A stretch of 64,000 bases of DNA from Bordetella hinzii LMG 13501 (GTDB taxonomy: Bacteria; Pseudomonadota; Gammaproteobacteria; Burkholderiales; Burkholderiaceae_B). The position numbers and the translations under genes were made by a program. Positions 6,993 to 18,012 of the stretch are shown piece by piece. The stretch is taken from contig NZ_LRUJ01000015.1 in NCBI RefSeq assembly GCF_001548475.1, forward strand, positions 39,027 through 103,026. The letters run 5' to 3'. Position 1 is the stretch's first letter. The number at the start of each line of letters is the position of its first letter. The notes under the pieces are model-generated. The model ran no database searches. It had not been told where the DNA came from and was given only the letters and a program-made list of their open reading frames with translations.

Positions 6993-9197
6993 ATGTCCCT
7001 GCCCAAGCCCCTGGCCCTGGCCGCCTTGCTCCTGCCCGCCGTCTCCTCCCACACCCATGCCGATACCGCGGCACCGCCCACGGTCTTCACCTTGCCCGCC
7101 CAGGAGGTCCTGGCCGACAGCGTCGAGCTCAGCCGTTCGGAACTGGAGCAGCCCGACATCGATCGCGCGCAGGCCGACAATTTCGCCAGCTTGGTGGACC
7201 GCCTGCCCGGCATTTCCCTGGCCGGCTCGCCCCGCCCCGGCGGACAGAGCCTGAACATCTGGGGCCTGGGCGATACCGAGGACGTCAAGCTGGTGCTCGA
7301 CGGCGCGCCCAAGGGCTTCGAGAAATACCGCCAGGGCTCGGTATTCATCGAGCCCGAACTGATACGGCGCATCGAAGTGGACAAGGGGCCCCACAACCTG
7401 CTGGACGGCACCGCCGGCTTTGGCGGCACGGTCAGGATAGACACCAAGGACGCCAGCGAGCTGCTGGCGCCGGACCGGAATTTCGGCGGCCTGCTCAAGT
7501 ACGGCCATCACAGCAATGACGGCCAGAACATCTACAGCGGCGCGGTGTTCGCGCGCAGCCCCGCCGGCGCGGTCGACGGCCTGGTCTACTTCAACCGGCG
7601 CGATGGCGGCAATCTGCGGCGTCCCGGCGGCAGCCGCTTCCTGTTCTCGGGCAACGACTTGCAGTCCTATCTCGCCAAATCGAACATCCAGCTCAACGAC
7701 GCCCACCTGCTGACGCTGTCGGCCATGCGCTCGGCCTCGTCCGGCTGGCAGCCTTTCGCGGCCAAACGCGACGACCTGCCCGGCCCCTCCGAGGCCGACA
7801 TCCGCCGCTATGGCCTGACGGGCGCCTGGCGGCGCCGGCTGGTGCATCGCGATCAAACCGACCAGACCCTCAGCGCCCGCTGGAACTATGCGCCGTCGGC
7901 CAGTCCCTGGCTGGACCTGACGCTGTCGTATGCGCAATCCCGGACCGACCAGCACGACCGCCGCCCGGAAAACGCCTCGCGCAGCGCCTTTCTCGGCACA
8001 TTGGGCAACCGGAGCTGGGTGAGCTACCGCGACCGCGTGCTGGAGCTGCGCAACACGGCCAGGTTCTCGACCGGCCGCGTCGACCACGCGCTGCTACTGG
8101 GCACGCGCTGGCACCGGCACGAGCGCGACACGCTCATGTACTACCCGCCTGGCGCCAGGCGAGCCGACTACAACCACGGTTATTTCCAGCCCTATTACAT
8201 GCCCGCGGGACAGCAGACCGCGCGCAGCCTGGTCCTGCAGAACGCCATGACACTGGGCTCGCTCACCATCACGCCGGGGCTGCGCTACGACCACGTCGTC
8301 AACGAGGGCCGGCCCAATGACGCGCCGCGCTACAACAGCCCGCGGCCCTCGGCGGGCCACGATTATCGGCCGGTGACCTATACCGGCTGGACACCGCACC
8401 TGGGCACGCTGTGGCGGGCCCGGCCCTGGCTGAGCCTGCTGGCCGATGTGACGCGCGGCTGGCGCGCGCCGGTGATCGATGAACAATATGAGGTCCAGTA
8501 CGAACGCGCCCAGGCCTCGGGCAGCAGCCGCGGGCTCAAGCCCGAGCGCATGCTGGGATGGCGCGCCGGCGCCATCCTGGATTTTCGCGAGATCGTGGCC
8601 GACCGCGACCATCTGCAACTGCGCGCCACCGTGTTCTCCAATCGCGGCAAGGACGAGATTGTCGTGCGCCGGGGCGTGCTGTGCGCGAGCCCGCCCTGCG
8701 CGCGGCCGCTGTCGAACTACCGCAATCTGCCGGGCTATCGCATCGAGGGGCTGGAGCTGGAATCCTTCTATGACAGCGCGCGCTGGTTCGGCAAGCTCGC
8801 CGTATCGGCCATGCGCGGCTGGCGCGACAGCTCGCCGCGCGATCCCGGCGGCCAACGCAGCTGGATGGCGGAGATCCCGCCGCTTTCGGCGCACGCCATG
8901 TTGGGCGTGAAGTTGCCGGCCCAAGGCTTGTCCCTGGGCTGGACCGGCGAATTCGTGCGGCGCCAGGACCGCTCGCCCACGCAAAGCGACCCCATGGCCG
9001 TCTACTGGTCCTTGCCGGCCAGCAGCGGCTATGCGTTGCACGGCCTGTTCGCCCATTGGCGCCCGCCGCGCTGGCCCGGCCTGCAGCTGCGCCTGACGGT
9101 GGACAATGTGTTCGACCGGCCCTACCGTCCCTATCTGGGCGAATCGGTCTCGGGGCTGGGCCGCAATATCAAACTGAGCCTGTCGCAGCATTTCTGA
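6993..9197 (+). CDS. TonB-dependent outer-membrane receptor, heme/iron type
   Basis: A 734-residue outer-membrane receptor with signal peptide (residues 1-24). The plug domain carries LVDRLPGISL, GQSLNIWGLG and the DGA-KGF-Y-QGSVFIEPELIRRIEVDKGP series seen in heme/hemoglobin receptors. The barrel ends in LSLSQHF, with the C-terminal Phe needed for outer-membrane assembly. It imports an iron source using TonB energy. The FRAP-like box is present as GWRAP and an NPNL-like segment as GLKPE. The stretch between them has no histidine, although known heme receptors carry a conserved one there, so heme as substrate is unproven; a ferric siderophore is possible. The Fur box at 6943 supports iron regulation. 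The SD sequence is weak. No TonB/ExbBD or transport genes are adjacent. Confidence 0.85.
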   Translation: MSLPKPLALAALLLPAVSSHTHADTAAPPTVFTLPAQEVLADSVELSRSELEQPDIDRAQADNFASLVDRLPGISLAGSPRPGGQSLNIWGLGDTEDVKLVLDGAPKGFEKYRQGSVFIEPELIRRIEVDKGPHNLLDGTAGFGGTVRIDTKDASELLAPDRNFGGLLKYGHHSNDGQNIYSGAVFARSPAGAVDGLVYFNRRDGGNLRRPGGSRFLFSGNDLQSYLAKSNIQLNDAHLLTLSAMRSASSGWQPFAAKRDDLPGPSEADIRRYGLTGAWRRRLVHRDQTDQTLSARWNYAPSASPWLDLTLSYAQSRTDQHDRRPENASRSAFLGTLGNRSWVSYRDRVLELRNTARFSTGRVDHALLLGTRWHRHERDTLMYYPPGARRADYNHGYFQPYYMPAGQQTARSLVLQNAMTLGSLTITPGLRYDHVVNEGRPNDAPRYNSPRPSAGHDYRPVTYTGWTPHLGTLWRARPWLSLLADVTRGWRAPVIDEQYEVQYERAQASGSSRGLKPERMLGWRAGAILDFREIVADRDHLQLRATVFSNRGKDEIVVRRGVLCASPPCARPLSNYRNLPGYRIEGLELESFYDSARWFGKLAVSAMRGWRDSSPRDPGGQRSWMAEIPPLSAHAMLGVKLPAQGLSLGWTGEFVRRQDRSPTQSDPMAVYWSLPASSGYALHGLFAHWRPPRWPGLQLRLTVDNVFDRPYRPYLGESVSGLGRNIKLSLSQHF

Positions 9198-9367
9198 ACC
9201 CGCGCCGCGGGGGTACGTCCCCCTGTGGCGTGCCGTGGGCGCAACGCCCCCGATATCCATGGCGTACGCGCGGTTGATCCGAGTGACCGTTCCGCGTAAA
9301 GTAAAATCACGTTTGCTGGTCTGCCGATATGCGGGCCGACTGTGCAAACCGGCAACTTACTCGCCAT

Positions 9368-9826
9368 ATGTTCGATATCCTGGTTTATCTGTTCGAAAAC
9401 TATTACACGCCGCAAGCCTGTCCTGCGGCCGATGTGCTGGCAAAGCGGCTTGCCGCCGCCGGCTTCGAGCACGAAGACATCGACGATGCGTTGGGATGGC
9501 TCTACGGCCTGGCCGAAACCACGGAACGCTGCGTCGAGCTCGCCCAGACGCCTGCCACGGGTTTCCGCGTCTATACCGACTCGGAATATCAACAGCTCGG
9601 CAGCGCCTCGATCGGCTTCATCACCTTTCTCGAATCAGCCGGCGTCCTGCCCGCGCCCCTGCGTGAAATCGTGATCGACCGCGCCCTGGCCTCGCCGGAT
9701 GCGCCGGTCTCCCTGTCCAAGATCAAGATCATCGCGCTGATGGTCCTCTGGAGCCAGGAAGCCGAGATCGACAACCTGGTGCTCGAAGAACTGCTGGACG
9801 ACGAAGAAAGCCGCCGGCTGCATTGA
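9368..9826 (+). CDS. smg: Smg family protein (DUF494)
   Basis: A 152-residue acidic protein beginning [13 protein letters not shown], the signature start of the Smg/DUF494 family. The ATG at 9368 gives the usual family length; the in-frame extension upstream to 9329 is not conserved-looking. Smg is of unknown function and is often linked with dprA and topB in betaproteobacteria. Here topB lies 3.6 kb downstream on the same strand, while dprA is absent. Nothing clearly regulatory was seen in the 170 bp after the TonB receptor. Confidence 0.88.
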   Translation: MFDILVYLFENYYTPQACPAADVLAKRLAAAGFEHEDIDDALGWLYGLAETTERCVELAQTPATGFRVYTDSEYQQLGSASIGFITFLESAGVLPAPLREIVIDRALASPDAPVSLSKIKIIALMVLWSQEAEIDNLVLEELLDDEESRRLH

Positions 9827-9887
9827 CGCGGCCGGCCGTCGCGCGGCGCCCCGGAGGGCGCCTGCGTCCTTTACTGCTTCCCGACAC

Positions 9888-10757
9888 GTGAACTATATCG
9901 GCCGATTCGCCCCCAGCCCGAGCGGGCCGCTGCATGCCGGCTCGCTGGCCGCGGCCCTGGCCAGTTGGCTGGATGCCCGCGCCCATCGCGGCCGCTGGCT
10001 GCTGCGTATCGAAGACGTGGACAAGCCCCGCGCGGTGCCCGGCGCCGATGACGTCATCATGCGCCAGCTGCGCGAGCTGGGCCTGCACTGGGAAGGCGAA
10101 GTGCTGTGGCAATCCCGCCGCGACGCGGTCTACCAGGCGGCCTTCGACCGCCTCGCCGGCGCCGGTCTGGTCTATGGCTGCGGCTGCACGCGCCGCGAGA
10201 TCGCCGATTCGGCGCTGCGCGGGCCGGCCGGCGTCGATGGCGAACGTCCCTATCCGGGCACCTGCCGCCATGGCCTGGCGCCGGGCCGCCAGGCGCGCGC
10301 CTGGCGCTTGCGCGTCCCTGCAGGCGTGGAGCGCTTCGAAGACCGCTGGCTGGGCCCGCAATCCCAGGACGTGGCCGGCGCGGTAGGCGACTTTGTGCTC
10401 AAGCGGGCCGACGGCCTGTGGGCCTATCAATTGGCGGTCGTGGTCGACGATGGCGAGCAGGGCGTGACCGATGTGGTGCGCGGGGCGGACCTGCTGGGTT
10501 CGACGGCGCGCCAGCGGGTGCTGCAAGGCCTGCTGGGCCTGCCCCTGCCGCGGGTCATGCATGTGCCGCTGGTGACCGACCCGGACAGCGGGCTGAAGCT
10601 GTCCAAGCAGAACAACGCGCCCGCCCTGGACACCCGTGATCCGCTGGGCTGCCTGTCGCGCGCCTGGCGGGACCTGGGTTTCGCGCCCCTGGCGGCGCGC
10701 GACCGGGACGACTTCCTGGCGCGCGCCACCCAGGCCTGGGGCGCGCGCTTTGCCTGA
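9888..10757 (+). CDS. gluQ: Glutamyl-Q tRNA(Asp) synthetase
   Basis: A 289-residue protein with a GTG start. It contains the class I synthetase core only, without an anticodon-binding domain. The HIGH-type motif is [11 protein letters not shown] (residues 9-19), followed by [10 protein letters not shown]. The KMSKS-type motif is KLSKQNNAP near residue 240. The zinc-site cysteines lie in [10 protein letters not shown], with TCRHG further on. The enzyme activates glutamate without tRNA and attaches it to queuosine in tRNA(Asp). It is 61 bp from smg on the same strand and ends 2 bp from the convergent membrane-protein gene. Confidence 0.93.
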   Translation: MNYIGRFAPSPSGPLHAGSLAAALASWLDARAHRGRWLLRIEDVDKPRAVPGADDVIMRQLRELGLHWEGEVLWQSRRDAVYQAAFDRLAGAGLVYGCGCTRREIADSALRGPAGVDGERPYPGTCRHGLAPGRQARAWRLRVPAGVERFEDRWLGPQSQDVAGAVGDFVLKRADGLWAYQLAVVVDDGEQGVTDVVRGADLLGSTARQRVLQGLLGLPLPRVMHVPLVTDPDSGLKLSKQNNAPALDTRDPLGCLSRAWRDLGFAPLAARDRDDFLARATQAWGARFA

Positions 10758-10759
10758 GC

Positions 10760-13381
10760 CTAGAGCGGCTTGAGGTCCTCGCCCAGCATGCGCACCAGCA
10801 GCCCGGTGCCGCTGCCGTCCAGCCTGACCTCGCCGTAGCGCGCGCGCTCGTAGCGGGCGGCCTCGCCCTCGGGAAAGAAATAGGCATTGGTCACGATGCG
10901 CACCCCATCCGGGCGCACGCGGTAGCGCAACACCAGCTCAGGCGCGGCATGCGGATCCACCTTGGCCTGGATGCGCAGGGGCTGGGCCACGCCGCGCGCG
11001 TCGGGCGACAGGATCAGATAACCGTCGGTGGCGGTCTGCTCATCGGCCTGGCGCAGCTTGGCGACCGCCGTGCCCGCCGTAAAGCGCAAGGCCATGTAAT
11101 CGCCCTGCATGAGTGAACGCGGATCCACCGGCGCCAGCTCCAGGATGGCTACCTGACCATGGGCCAGCAGTTGCTCGCGCTGGTAGATGGTGACGTTGCA
11201 CACCCCCAGCACCAGCACCAGGCCGGCCAGCACCACGGCCACCCGGCGGCGCACGGCCGGCGAGGGCGGCGGCGCGGCGGGCCGCCGGCCATCATCGGTG
11301 CGCATCAGCCGGGGCACCAGCCAGACCAGCACGCGCAGCAGGAAGAGCAGCACGGCCGCGCCCACCAGCCAGGCCGCCTTCTGCAGCAGGGGCACTTCGA
11401 GCTGGTAGTAGTACAGCATCAGATAGGCCAGCAGGCTGAGCACGCCGAAGCCGGTCAGCCGCGGCTTGTTCAGGCCGAAGCCCAGCAGCAGCCAGGCCAG
11501 CGCGAAGGCGATGCCGGGGCTGGGCAGCCAGAACAGGGCAAGCACCAGCAGGGCCAGCGGCGTGATGACGACCAGCGAACGGGTCAGCACCTGGCGGCGG
11601 GGCCACAGCAGCCAGAACGCCACCGCGGCCGGCAGCAGGGCGCCGGCGAGGTTCAGGAGCGCGGTGAGGCGGTGCAGCTTCCAGAGCGCGGGCAATTGGT
11701 CCACACCGACGCCGCCGGCCATCCAGACCATGCCCTGCACGGCCACCACGAAAGCCCAGGCCAGGGGTTCGAGAAAATGGGGCTGCGCGCGCGCCAGGCG
11801 CCGGTCGGCGCAGAAGGCCAGCGTGGCCAGCCAGGCGCCCAGCACGGCGACGGGCAGCCACAGGAAGGTGGCGCGCAGCACGTCCAGCGCCAGCCACATT
11901 TCCAGCATGTCGTTGCGGGCCAGGTCGGGCTGCAAGGCCTGCCACACCAGGCCCGTCATGCCGACGGCGATCAAGCCGCCGCTCAGAAAGCGCAGCAGCA
12001 CATCGGGGGCAAGGGCATAGACGGCGGCCGCCAGCAGCACGATGAAGAGGCTGGCGCTGGCGATCGAATCATTGCCCACGAAGCTGAAGAGCACCAGCAG
12101 CTGCCCGGCGAACGCCATGGCGATGGCGCATTGCCGCCAGAACGGCCCGGCCGCGGCGCGCACCACGGCCACGCCGGCCGCGCACAGGACGAGGCCGAAG
12201 ACCACCGCGCCCTGGTCGCTGGTCACCATGCCCGAGAAGAACAGGAAAACAAGCAGGAGGACCGTGGCCAGCCAGGCGCTCAGGCCCAGCAGCCCCTGCA
12301 CATACCAGGGCGCCGTGGCGGTATTGCGCGCCCCGGTGTCCTCGGCCAGCTCGATGACCGGCGCGGCGTCATCGGCCGGATCCACGCTCAGGCCGGCCGA
12401 GATGCCGGCGGGTTCGGCGTCGGCCGCCAGCGTGGCCGCGCGCGCGCCTTCGGCCGGCTGGCCCCGCTCGCCCAGCCGGCGCAGCCAGCGGGCGGCCCAG
12501 ACCGCCTCGGCCATGAGCAAGGCGGCCAGGGGCAGGGCGGCCCAGACGCCGGGTGCCAGCTGCATGAGCCACTCGCCCACCACGCGCAGCGACACGCAGA
12601 TCACCCCGGCGGCCAGCATGGCCAGGATGACCAGGTCACGGCGGCCGCGTTGGTAGAAATACCCCAGCCCCAGCGTGACCGCGATCCAGGCCAGGCCGGT
12701 GACATTGCCCTGGCGGCCAAGGACAAAATCGCCGAACAGCAGCGGCAGGATCAAGGCGGCCAGGGCCAGGAAGGCCAGGACCCGCGGGCCGACCCGCGTG
12801 CGGATATGCCGCAGCCGGACCATCATTTCCCAGACGCCGAGCATGACGAGGTTGGCCAGGGCCATGACCAGGGCGGCGAAAGCGGGGTCGGAGACCTCGT
12901 TCCACCATGCAAGTAAGTGCTCACCTATCCATAGGCCCAAGGCGGCGTTGACCACGAGGCACCAAAGCAGCCAGAGGACCTGAGTGGCCGCCGCCAGAGC
13001 CCAAGGCAGCAGCAACACCGCCCACCAAGCGAAGAGTTCCCAGGTATCGGCGCCGGTCTGGTAGGTTTGGCCCAGCAGGGCCAGCAAGGCGCCCAGCAAG
13101 AGACCGGACAGGGTCAGGACCGCGCCGGCGGCCTGTTGCCGCAGGCGTTCTGTCCCCCTCAGGCGCAAGGCCAGCCAGACGCTGGCCAGCACCGAGACAG
13201 CCAACAAGCCCTGGGCCAGGGTGAAACGGCGGCTTATCCCCATGCCGGGCCAGTTGGCCGCGACCCAGCAGATCACGCCGCTGCCCAGGAGCAAAACCGC
13301 CAGCCAGAGCGTCGTCCGCCCGAGAAATTGCCGCCATGCGTGCAGTTCAGATCCCGCCTGCCGAGTAGTGCCGACTTGCAT
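10760..13381 (-). CDS. Large membrane protein with DUF2157, DUF4401-like and GDYXXLXY domains
   Basis: An 873-residue polytopic protein of about 20 hydrophobic segments. The N-terminal part (GVICWVAANWPGM) is DUF2157-like, the middle is a second multi-helix block, and the C-terminal 170 residues form a GDYXXLXY domain, with QGDYMALRF as the name motif. In many bacteria the last two modules are on one or two polypeptides beside a DUF2157 protein; here all are fused. Function is unknown. Start 13381 is chosen because AGGGGAG lies upstream of it, whereas the ATG eight codons earlier has no SD. It is convergent with gluQ and divergent from topB. Confidence 0.8.
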   Translation of the reverse strand: MQVGTTRQAGSELHAWRQFLGRTTLWLAVLLLGSGVICWVAANWPGMGISRRFTLAQGLLAVSVLASVWLALRLRGTERLRQQAAGAVLTLSGLLLGALLALLGQTYQTGADTWELFAWWAVLLLPWALAAATQVLWLLWCLVVNAALGLWIGEHLLAWWNEVSDPAFAALVMALANLVMLGVWEMMVRLRHIRTRVGPRVLAFLALAALILPLLFGDFVLGRQGNVTGLAWIAVTLGLGYFYQRGRRDLVILAMLAAGVICVSLRVVGEWLMQLAPGVWAALPLAALLMAEAVWAARWLRRLGERGQPAEGARAATLAADAEPAGISAGLSVDPADDAAPVIELAEDTGARNTATAPWYVQGLLGLSAWLATVLLLVFLFFSGMVTSDQGAVVFGLVLCAAGVAVVRAAAGPFWRQCAIAMAFAGQLLVLFSFVGNDSIASASLFIVLLAAAVYALAPDVLLRFLSGGLIAVGMTGLVWQALQPDLARNDMLEMWLALDVLRATFLWLPVAVLGAWLATLAFCADRRLARAQPHFLEPLAWAFVVAVQGMVWMAGGVGVDQLPALWKLHRLTALLNLAGALLPAAVAFWLLWPRRQVLTRSLVVITPLALLVLALFWLPSPGIAFALAWLLLGFGLNKPRLTGFGVLSLLAYLMLYYYQLEVPLLQKAAWLVGAAVLLFLLRVLVWLVPRLMRTDDGRRPAAPPPSPAVRRRVAVVLAGLVLVLGVCNVTIYQREQLLAHGQVAILELAPVDPRSLMQGDYMALRFTAGTAVAKLRQADEQTATDGYLILSPDARGVAQPLRIQAKVDPHAAPELVLRYRVRPDGVRIVTNAYFFPEGEAARYERARYGEVRLDGSGTGLLVRMLGEDLKPL

Positions 13382-13444
13382 GCCGCGAATCTCCCCTCTT
13401 ATCATCCGCGCTAATTAAGGCGGGACTGCCGCCACTGGATACAC

Positions 13445-16066
13445 ATGAACAAAACGCTGATCATTGCCGAGAAACCCTCGGTAGCCCTGGATATATCACG
13501 CGCTCTGGGAGGCTTTGCGCGCGAGGGCGACTATTTTGAAAGCGAACGTTACGTACTGGCTTCCAGTATCGGACATTTGCTCAGTCTGGTGGCGCCCAAT
13601 GATCCGGTCAAGGGCAAATGGAGCTTCACCCATCTGCCGGTGATTCCGCCTGCTTTCGAGTTGGGCCCGACCGACAAAAAATCCGCCGAGCGTCTCAAGC
13701 TGCTGGTGCGCCTGGCCAAGCGCAAGGATGTCGACGCCATCATCAACGCCTGTGACGCCGGCCGCGAGGGCGAACTCATCTTCCGCTACATCATCCAGTA
13801 TGCGGGGGTCAAAAAGCCCATCCGCCGCCTGTGGCTGCAATCCATGACCCAGGCGGCCATCCGCGAGGCCTTCGAGAATCTGCGCGACGACGTCCAGCTC
13901 AAGCCGCTCGAGGCGGCCGCCCGCTCCCGGGCCGAAGCCGACTGGCTGGTGGGCATCAATGGCACCCGCGCCATGACGGCCTTCAACAGCAAGGACGGCG
14001 GCTTCTTCAAGACGCCCGTGGGCCGCGTGCAGACGCCCACGCTGGCCATCGTGGCCGAACGCGAAAACCGCATCCGCAGCTTCGTCTCGCGCGATTACTG
14101 GGAGGTGCACGCCACCTTCGTGGCCGCCGCCGGCCTGTACGAGGGCCGCTGGATCGATCCGGATTTCAAGAAGGACGAGCGCGATCCCGAGAAGCGCGAA
14201 TCCCGCTTGTGGTCGCAAGCGGCCGCGCAAAGCGTGGTGGCCGCCTGCCGCGGCCAGGCGGGCGAAGTCACCGAGGAGTCCAAGCCCTCGACCCAGATGT
14301 CGCCAGCCCTCTATGACCTGACCTCGCTGCAGCGCGAGGCCAACGGCCGCTTCGGCTTCTCGGCCAAGACCACGCTGGCCCTGGCCCAGACGCTGTACGA
14401 ACGCCACAAGGCGCTGACCTACCCGCGTACCGATTCGCGCTATCTGCCCGAGGACTACATCAACACGGTGCGCCAGACCATGCGCGCGCTGGCCGAAGGC
14501 AGCTCCCATGCCGTGGGCGGGCTGGCCCGCCATGCCGGCACCGTGGTGAGCAATGACTGGGTCAAGCCCAACCGCCGCATCTTCGACAACAAGAAGGTCT
14601 CGGATCACTTCGCCATCATTCCCACGCTGCAGATCCCGCATGACCTGAGCGAGGCCGAGGGCAAGATCTACGACCTGGTGCTCAAGCGCTTCCTGGCCGT
14701 GTTCTTCCCGGCGGCCGAATACCGCGTCACCACCCGCCTGACCCAGGTCCAGGGGCATCGCTTCAAGACCGAGGGCAAGGTGCTGGTGTCGCCGGGCTGG
14801 CTGGCCGTCTACGGCAAGGAGGCCCAGGGCGAGGACGCCAACCTGGTGCCGGTGGCCGATGGCGAGACCGTGCGCACCGAGGACGTGCGCGCCGAAGCCC
14901 TGGCCACCAAGCCGCCGGCCCGCTACAACGAAGCCACGTTGCTGTCGGCCATGGAAGGCGCCGGCAAGCTGGTCGACGACGAAGAACTGCGCGAAGCCAT
15001 GTCCGAGCGCGGCCTGGGCACGCCGGCCACGCGGGCGGCCATCATCGAAGGCCTGCTCAATGAAGGCTATCTGCGCCGCGAAGGCCGCGACCTGGTGCCC
15101 ACCGCCAAGGCGCGCCAGCTCATGACCCTGCTCGCCGGCCTGGACGTCACCGAGCTGACCTCGCCCGAGCTGACCGGGGAGTGGGAACACAAGCTCAAGC
15201 AGATCGAGCAGGGCGGCCTGAACCGCGAGGCCTTCATGCGCGAGATCGCGCAGATGACGCAGATCATCGTCAAGCGCGCCAAGGAGTATGAGCGCGATAC
15301 CGTGCCGGGCGATTACGCCACCCTGCAAACGCCTTGCCCGAAGTGCGGCGGCGTGGTCAAGGAGAACTATCGCCGCTATGCCTGCACGCAATGCGATTTC
15401 TCGATCAGCAAGCACCCCGGCGGGCGCACCTTCGAGCTGCCCGAAGTGGAAGAGCTGCTGGCCAAGCGCGAGATCGGCCCCCTGCAAGGCTTCATCAGCA
15501 AGATGGGCCGTCCCTTCGCCGCCATCCTGCGCATCAGCGACGAGTACAAGCTGGAATTCGACTTCGGCCAGAGCGATGAGGACGACGACGAACCGGTGGA
15601 CTTCAGCGGCCATACGCCGGTGGGCAACTGCCCCAAGTGCGGCTCCCGCGTGTTCGAGCACGGCATGAGCTATGTCTGCGAGAAAGCGGTCGGGCCGCAA
15701 AAGAGCTGCGACTTCCGTTCGGGCAAGGTGATCCTGCAGCAGGAGATCTCGCGCGAGCAGATGAGCAAGCTGCTCTCCGAAGGCCGCAGCGACCTGCTCG
15801 ACGGCTTCGTCTCCAGCCGCACCAACCGCAAGTTCAAGGCCTTCCTCGTGCGCCAGCCCGACGGCAAGGTCGGCTTTGAATTCGAGCCGCGCGGCGACAA
15901 GCCGGGACGCGGCGCGGCCAAGACGGCCAGCAAGACGCCGGCCAAGACCGCCGCCAAGAAGGCCCCGGCCAAGACCGCCGTGAAAAAAGCCGCCGCCAAG
16001 AAGACCGCCACCAAGACCGCCACCAAGACCGCGGCCAAGACCGCGGTCAAGAAGGCGGCCGGCTGA
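13445..16066 (+). CDS. topB: DNA topoisomerase III with lysine/alanine-rich tail
   Basis: An 873-residue type IA topoisomerase that decatenates and relaxes DNA through a transient 5'-phosphotyrosine bond. The Toprim domain starts LIIAEKPSVA and carries CDAGREGELIF. The active-site Tyr326 lies in YPRTDSRYL. Two C-terminal zinc ribbons follow (CPKCGGVV with YACTQC; CPKCGSRV with VCEK and KSC). The last ~55 residues are almost only Lys, Ala and Thr in imperfect AAKK/KTA repeats, like histone-H1-type tails, and probably add nonspecific DNA binding. Length without the tail is close to that of other betaproteobacterial TopB proteins with zinc ribbons. No good SD is visible before the ATG. Confidence 0.95.
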   Translation: MNKTLIIAEKPSVALDISRALGGFAREGDYFESERYVLASSIGHLLSLVAPNDPVKGKWSFTHLPVIPPAFELGPTDKKSAERLKLLVRLAKRKDVDAIINACDAGREGELIFRYIIQYAGVKKPIRRLWLQSMTQAAIREAFENLRDDVQLKPLEAAARSRAEADWLVGINGTRAMTAFNSKDGGFFKTPVGRVQTPTLAIVAERENRIRSFVSRDYWEVHATFVAAAGLYEGRWIDPDFKKDERDPEKRESRLWSQAAAQSVVAACRGQAGEVTEESKPSTQMSPALYDLTSLQREANGRFGFSAKTTLALAQTLYERHKALTYPRTDSRYLPEDYINTVRQTMRALAEGSSHAVGGLARHAGTVVSNDWVKPNRRIFDNKKVSDHFAIIPTLQIPHDLSEAEGKIYDLVLKRFLAVFFPAAEYRVTTRLTQVQGHRFKTEGKVLVSPGWLAVYGKEAQGEDANLVPVADGETVRTEDVRAEALATKPPARYNEATLLSAMEGAGKLVDDEELREAMSERGLGTPATRAAIIEGLLNEGYLRREGRDLVPTAKARQLMTLLAGLDVTELTSPELTGEWEHKLKQIEQGGLNREAFMREIAQMTQIIVKRAKEYERDTVPGDYATLQTPCPKCGGVVKENYRRYACTQCDFSISKHPGGRTFELPEVEELLAKREIGPLQGFISKMGRPFAAILRISDEYKLEFDFGQSDEDDDEPVDFSGHTPVGNCPKCGSRVFEHGMSYVCEKAVGPQKSCDFRSGKVILQQEISREQMSKLLSEGRSDLLDGFVSSRTNRKFKAFLVRQPDGKVGFEFEPRGDKPGRGAAKTASKTPAKTAAKKAPAKTAVKKAAAKKTATKTATKTAAKTAVKKAAG

Positions 16067-16086
16067 GCGGTCCAGGCGCCATCCCG

Positions 16087-16117
16087 ACATGCCCGGCTCG
16101 CCGGGCATGTTTTTTTT
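16087..16117 (+). terminator. Rho-independent terminator of topB
   Basis: ACATGCCCGG and CCGGGCATGT form a perfect 10-bp stem with a CTCG tetraloop, followed by eight T residues. It starts 21 bp after the topB stop codon. Confidence 0.95.
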
Positions 16118-16184
16118 CCGCCGGACGGCGACTGAGGTATCGTTGGCGACACCGCCACGCCACCACGACATCACAGAGGATGAC

Positions 16185-17230
16185 ATGACTTCTCGCTCCC
16201 GCGGCCTGACGCGCCGCCAGTTGCTGGCCAGCGCGGCCGCGACCTCGCTGCTGGGGCTGCCGGCCCTGGCGCAGAACCGCCTGGGCAAGGCCGTCTACGG
16301 CCAGGGCAGCATCGACCCCTTTTTCGCCGCCGGCTATGTCGCCCTGAAGAAAGGCTATTTCGGGGCGAATGGGCTGGAGGTGGAATACCTCAACTCCCAA
16401 AGCGGCCCGCGCACCAACCAGCTGCTGGCCGCCGGACAGATCCTGTTCGGCGCCACGGCGGCCACCGCCGCGCCGGCGCTGACCCTGGCCGGCAAGCCCG
16501 CCACGCTGGTGTTCGGCTTTGACCGCAAGCTGACCTATGCCAACGTGATCGTGCGCAAGGAAGACTACGACAGCGGCAAGGTGCGCGAACTGAAGGACCT
16601 GGCCGGCAAGCGCATGGGCGCCACCCAGCCCCAGTCCAGCACCTGGCTGATGGCCGTCTACCTGATGCAGAAGGCCGGCGTGGGCGACAAGGTCGACATC
16701 CGCCCGCTGGGCGACCTGGCCACCATGCTGGGGGCGCTGAAGACGGGCTCGGTATCGGCCAGCATGGCGACCATGTCGATGATGGAACAGGCCAAGGCCG
16801 AGGGCTGGGGCGTGCCGATCTTCGATGCGACCACCGATGCCTCCTGGCAGGCCTTCATGGGCGGCGATGTGCCCGGCATTGCCGCGCTGACGCTGCGCGA
16901 CACCGTCGAGCGCCGCCCCGAAGTGGTGCAGGGCTTTGTCGACGCGCTGGTCAAGGCGCAGGATTTCATCAGCGCGCACAGCGCGGCCGAAGTCACCGAC
17001 ACCATCTACGCCGACTACATCAGCGCCTTTCCGCGCGAGGCCATCGAGAAAACCCTCGGCGTCTACCAGAACAGCGTCTTCCTGAAGGACAACCTCATCA
17101 CCGAAGACGCCTACGCCCGCCTGACCGCCATCATGGGCGACGGCCGGCAGTTCTCCAACGAAGAGCTGGCGCGCGCGCCCTATTCGGCCTGCGTGGACAT
17201 GCGCTTCGTGCGCAAGGCCAGAGGCCTCTG

Positions 17231-17231
<1 letters not shown>
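16185..17231 (+). CDS. ABC transporter substrate-binding protein, NitT/TauT (SsuA/THI5-like) family
   Basis: A 348-residue exported protein with a Tat-like signal (LTRRQLLASAAATSLLG, cleavage near ALA-QN). The mature part has the NMT1/THI5/SsuA pattern: a bilobal protein with GYVALKKGYF, NQLLAAGQ and a series of hydrophobic strands. It captures a small organic solute for the ATPase and permease that follow. AGAGGA lies before the ATG at 16185, and the stop codon overlaps the ATPase start by one base, so the genes are co-translated. The substrate is not evident from the sequence. The oxidoreductases downstream suggest an oxidisable carbon compound rather than nitrate or a sulfonate. Confidence 0.88.
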
Positions 17232-18001
<770 letters not shown>

Positions 18002-18012
18002 CCCGCTTGACG

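Noticed and set aside
9198..9367. Possible terminator after the TonB receptor (GGGGGTACGTCCCCC)
   Set aside because: A 5-bp stem without a T-tract; too weak to call.
13496..16288. 930-codon minus-strand open frame across topB
   Set aside because: No domain motifs; composition is that of reversed topB codons. TopB is unambiguous on the plus strand.
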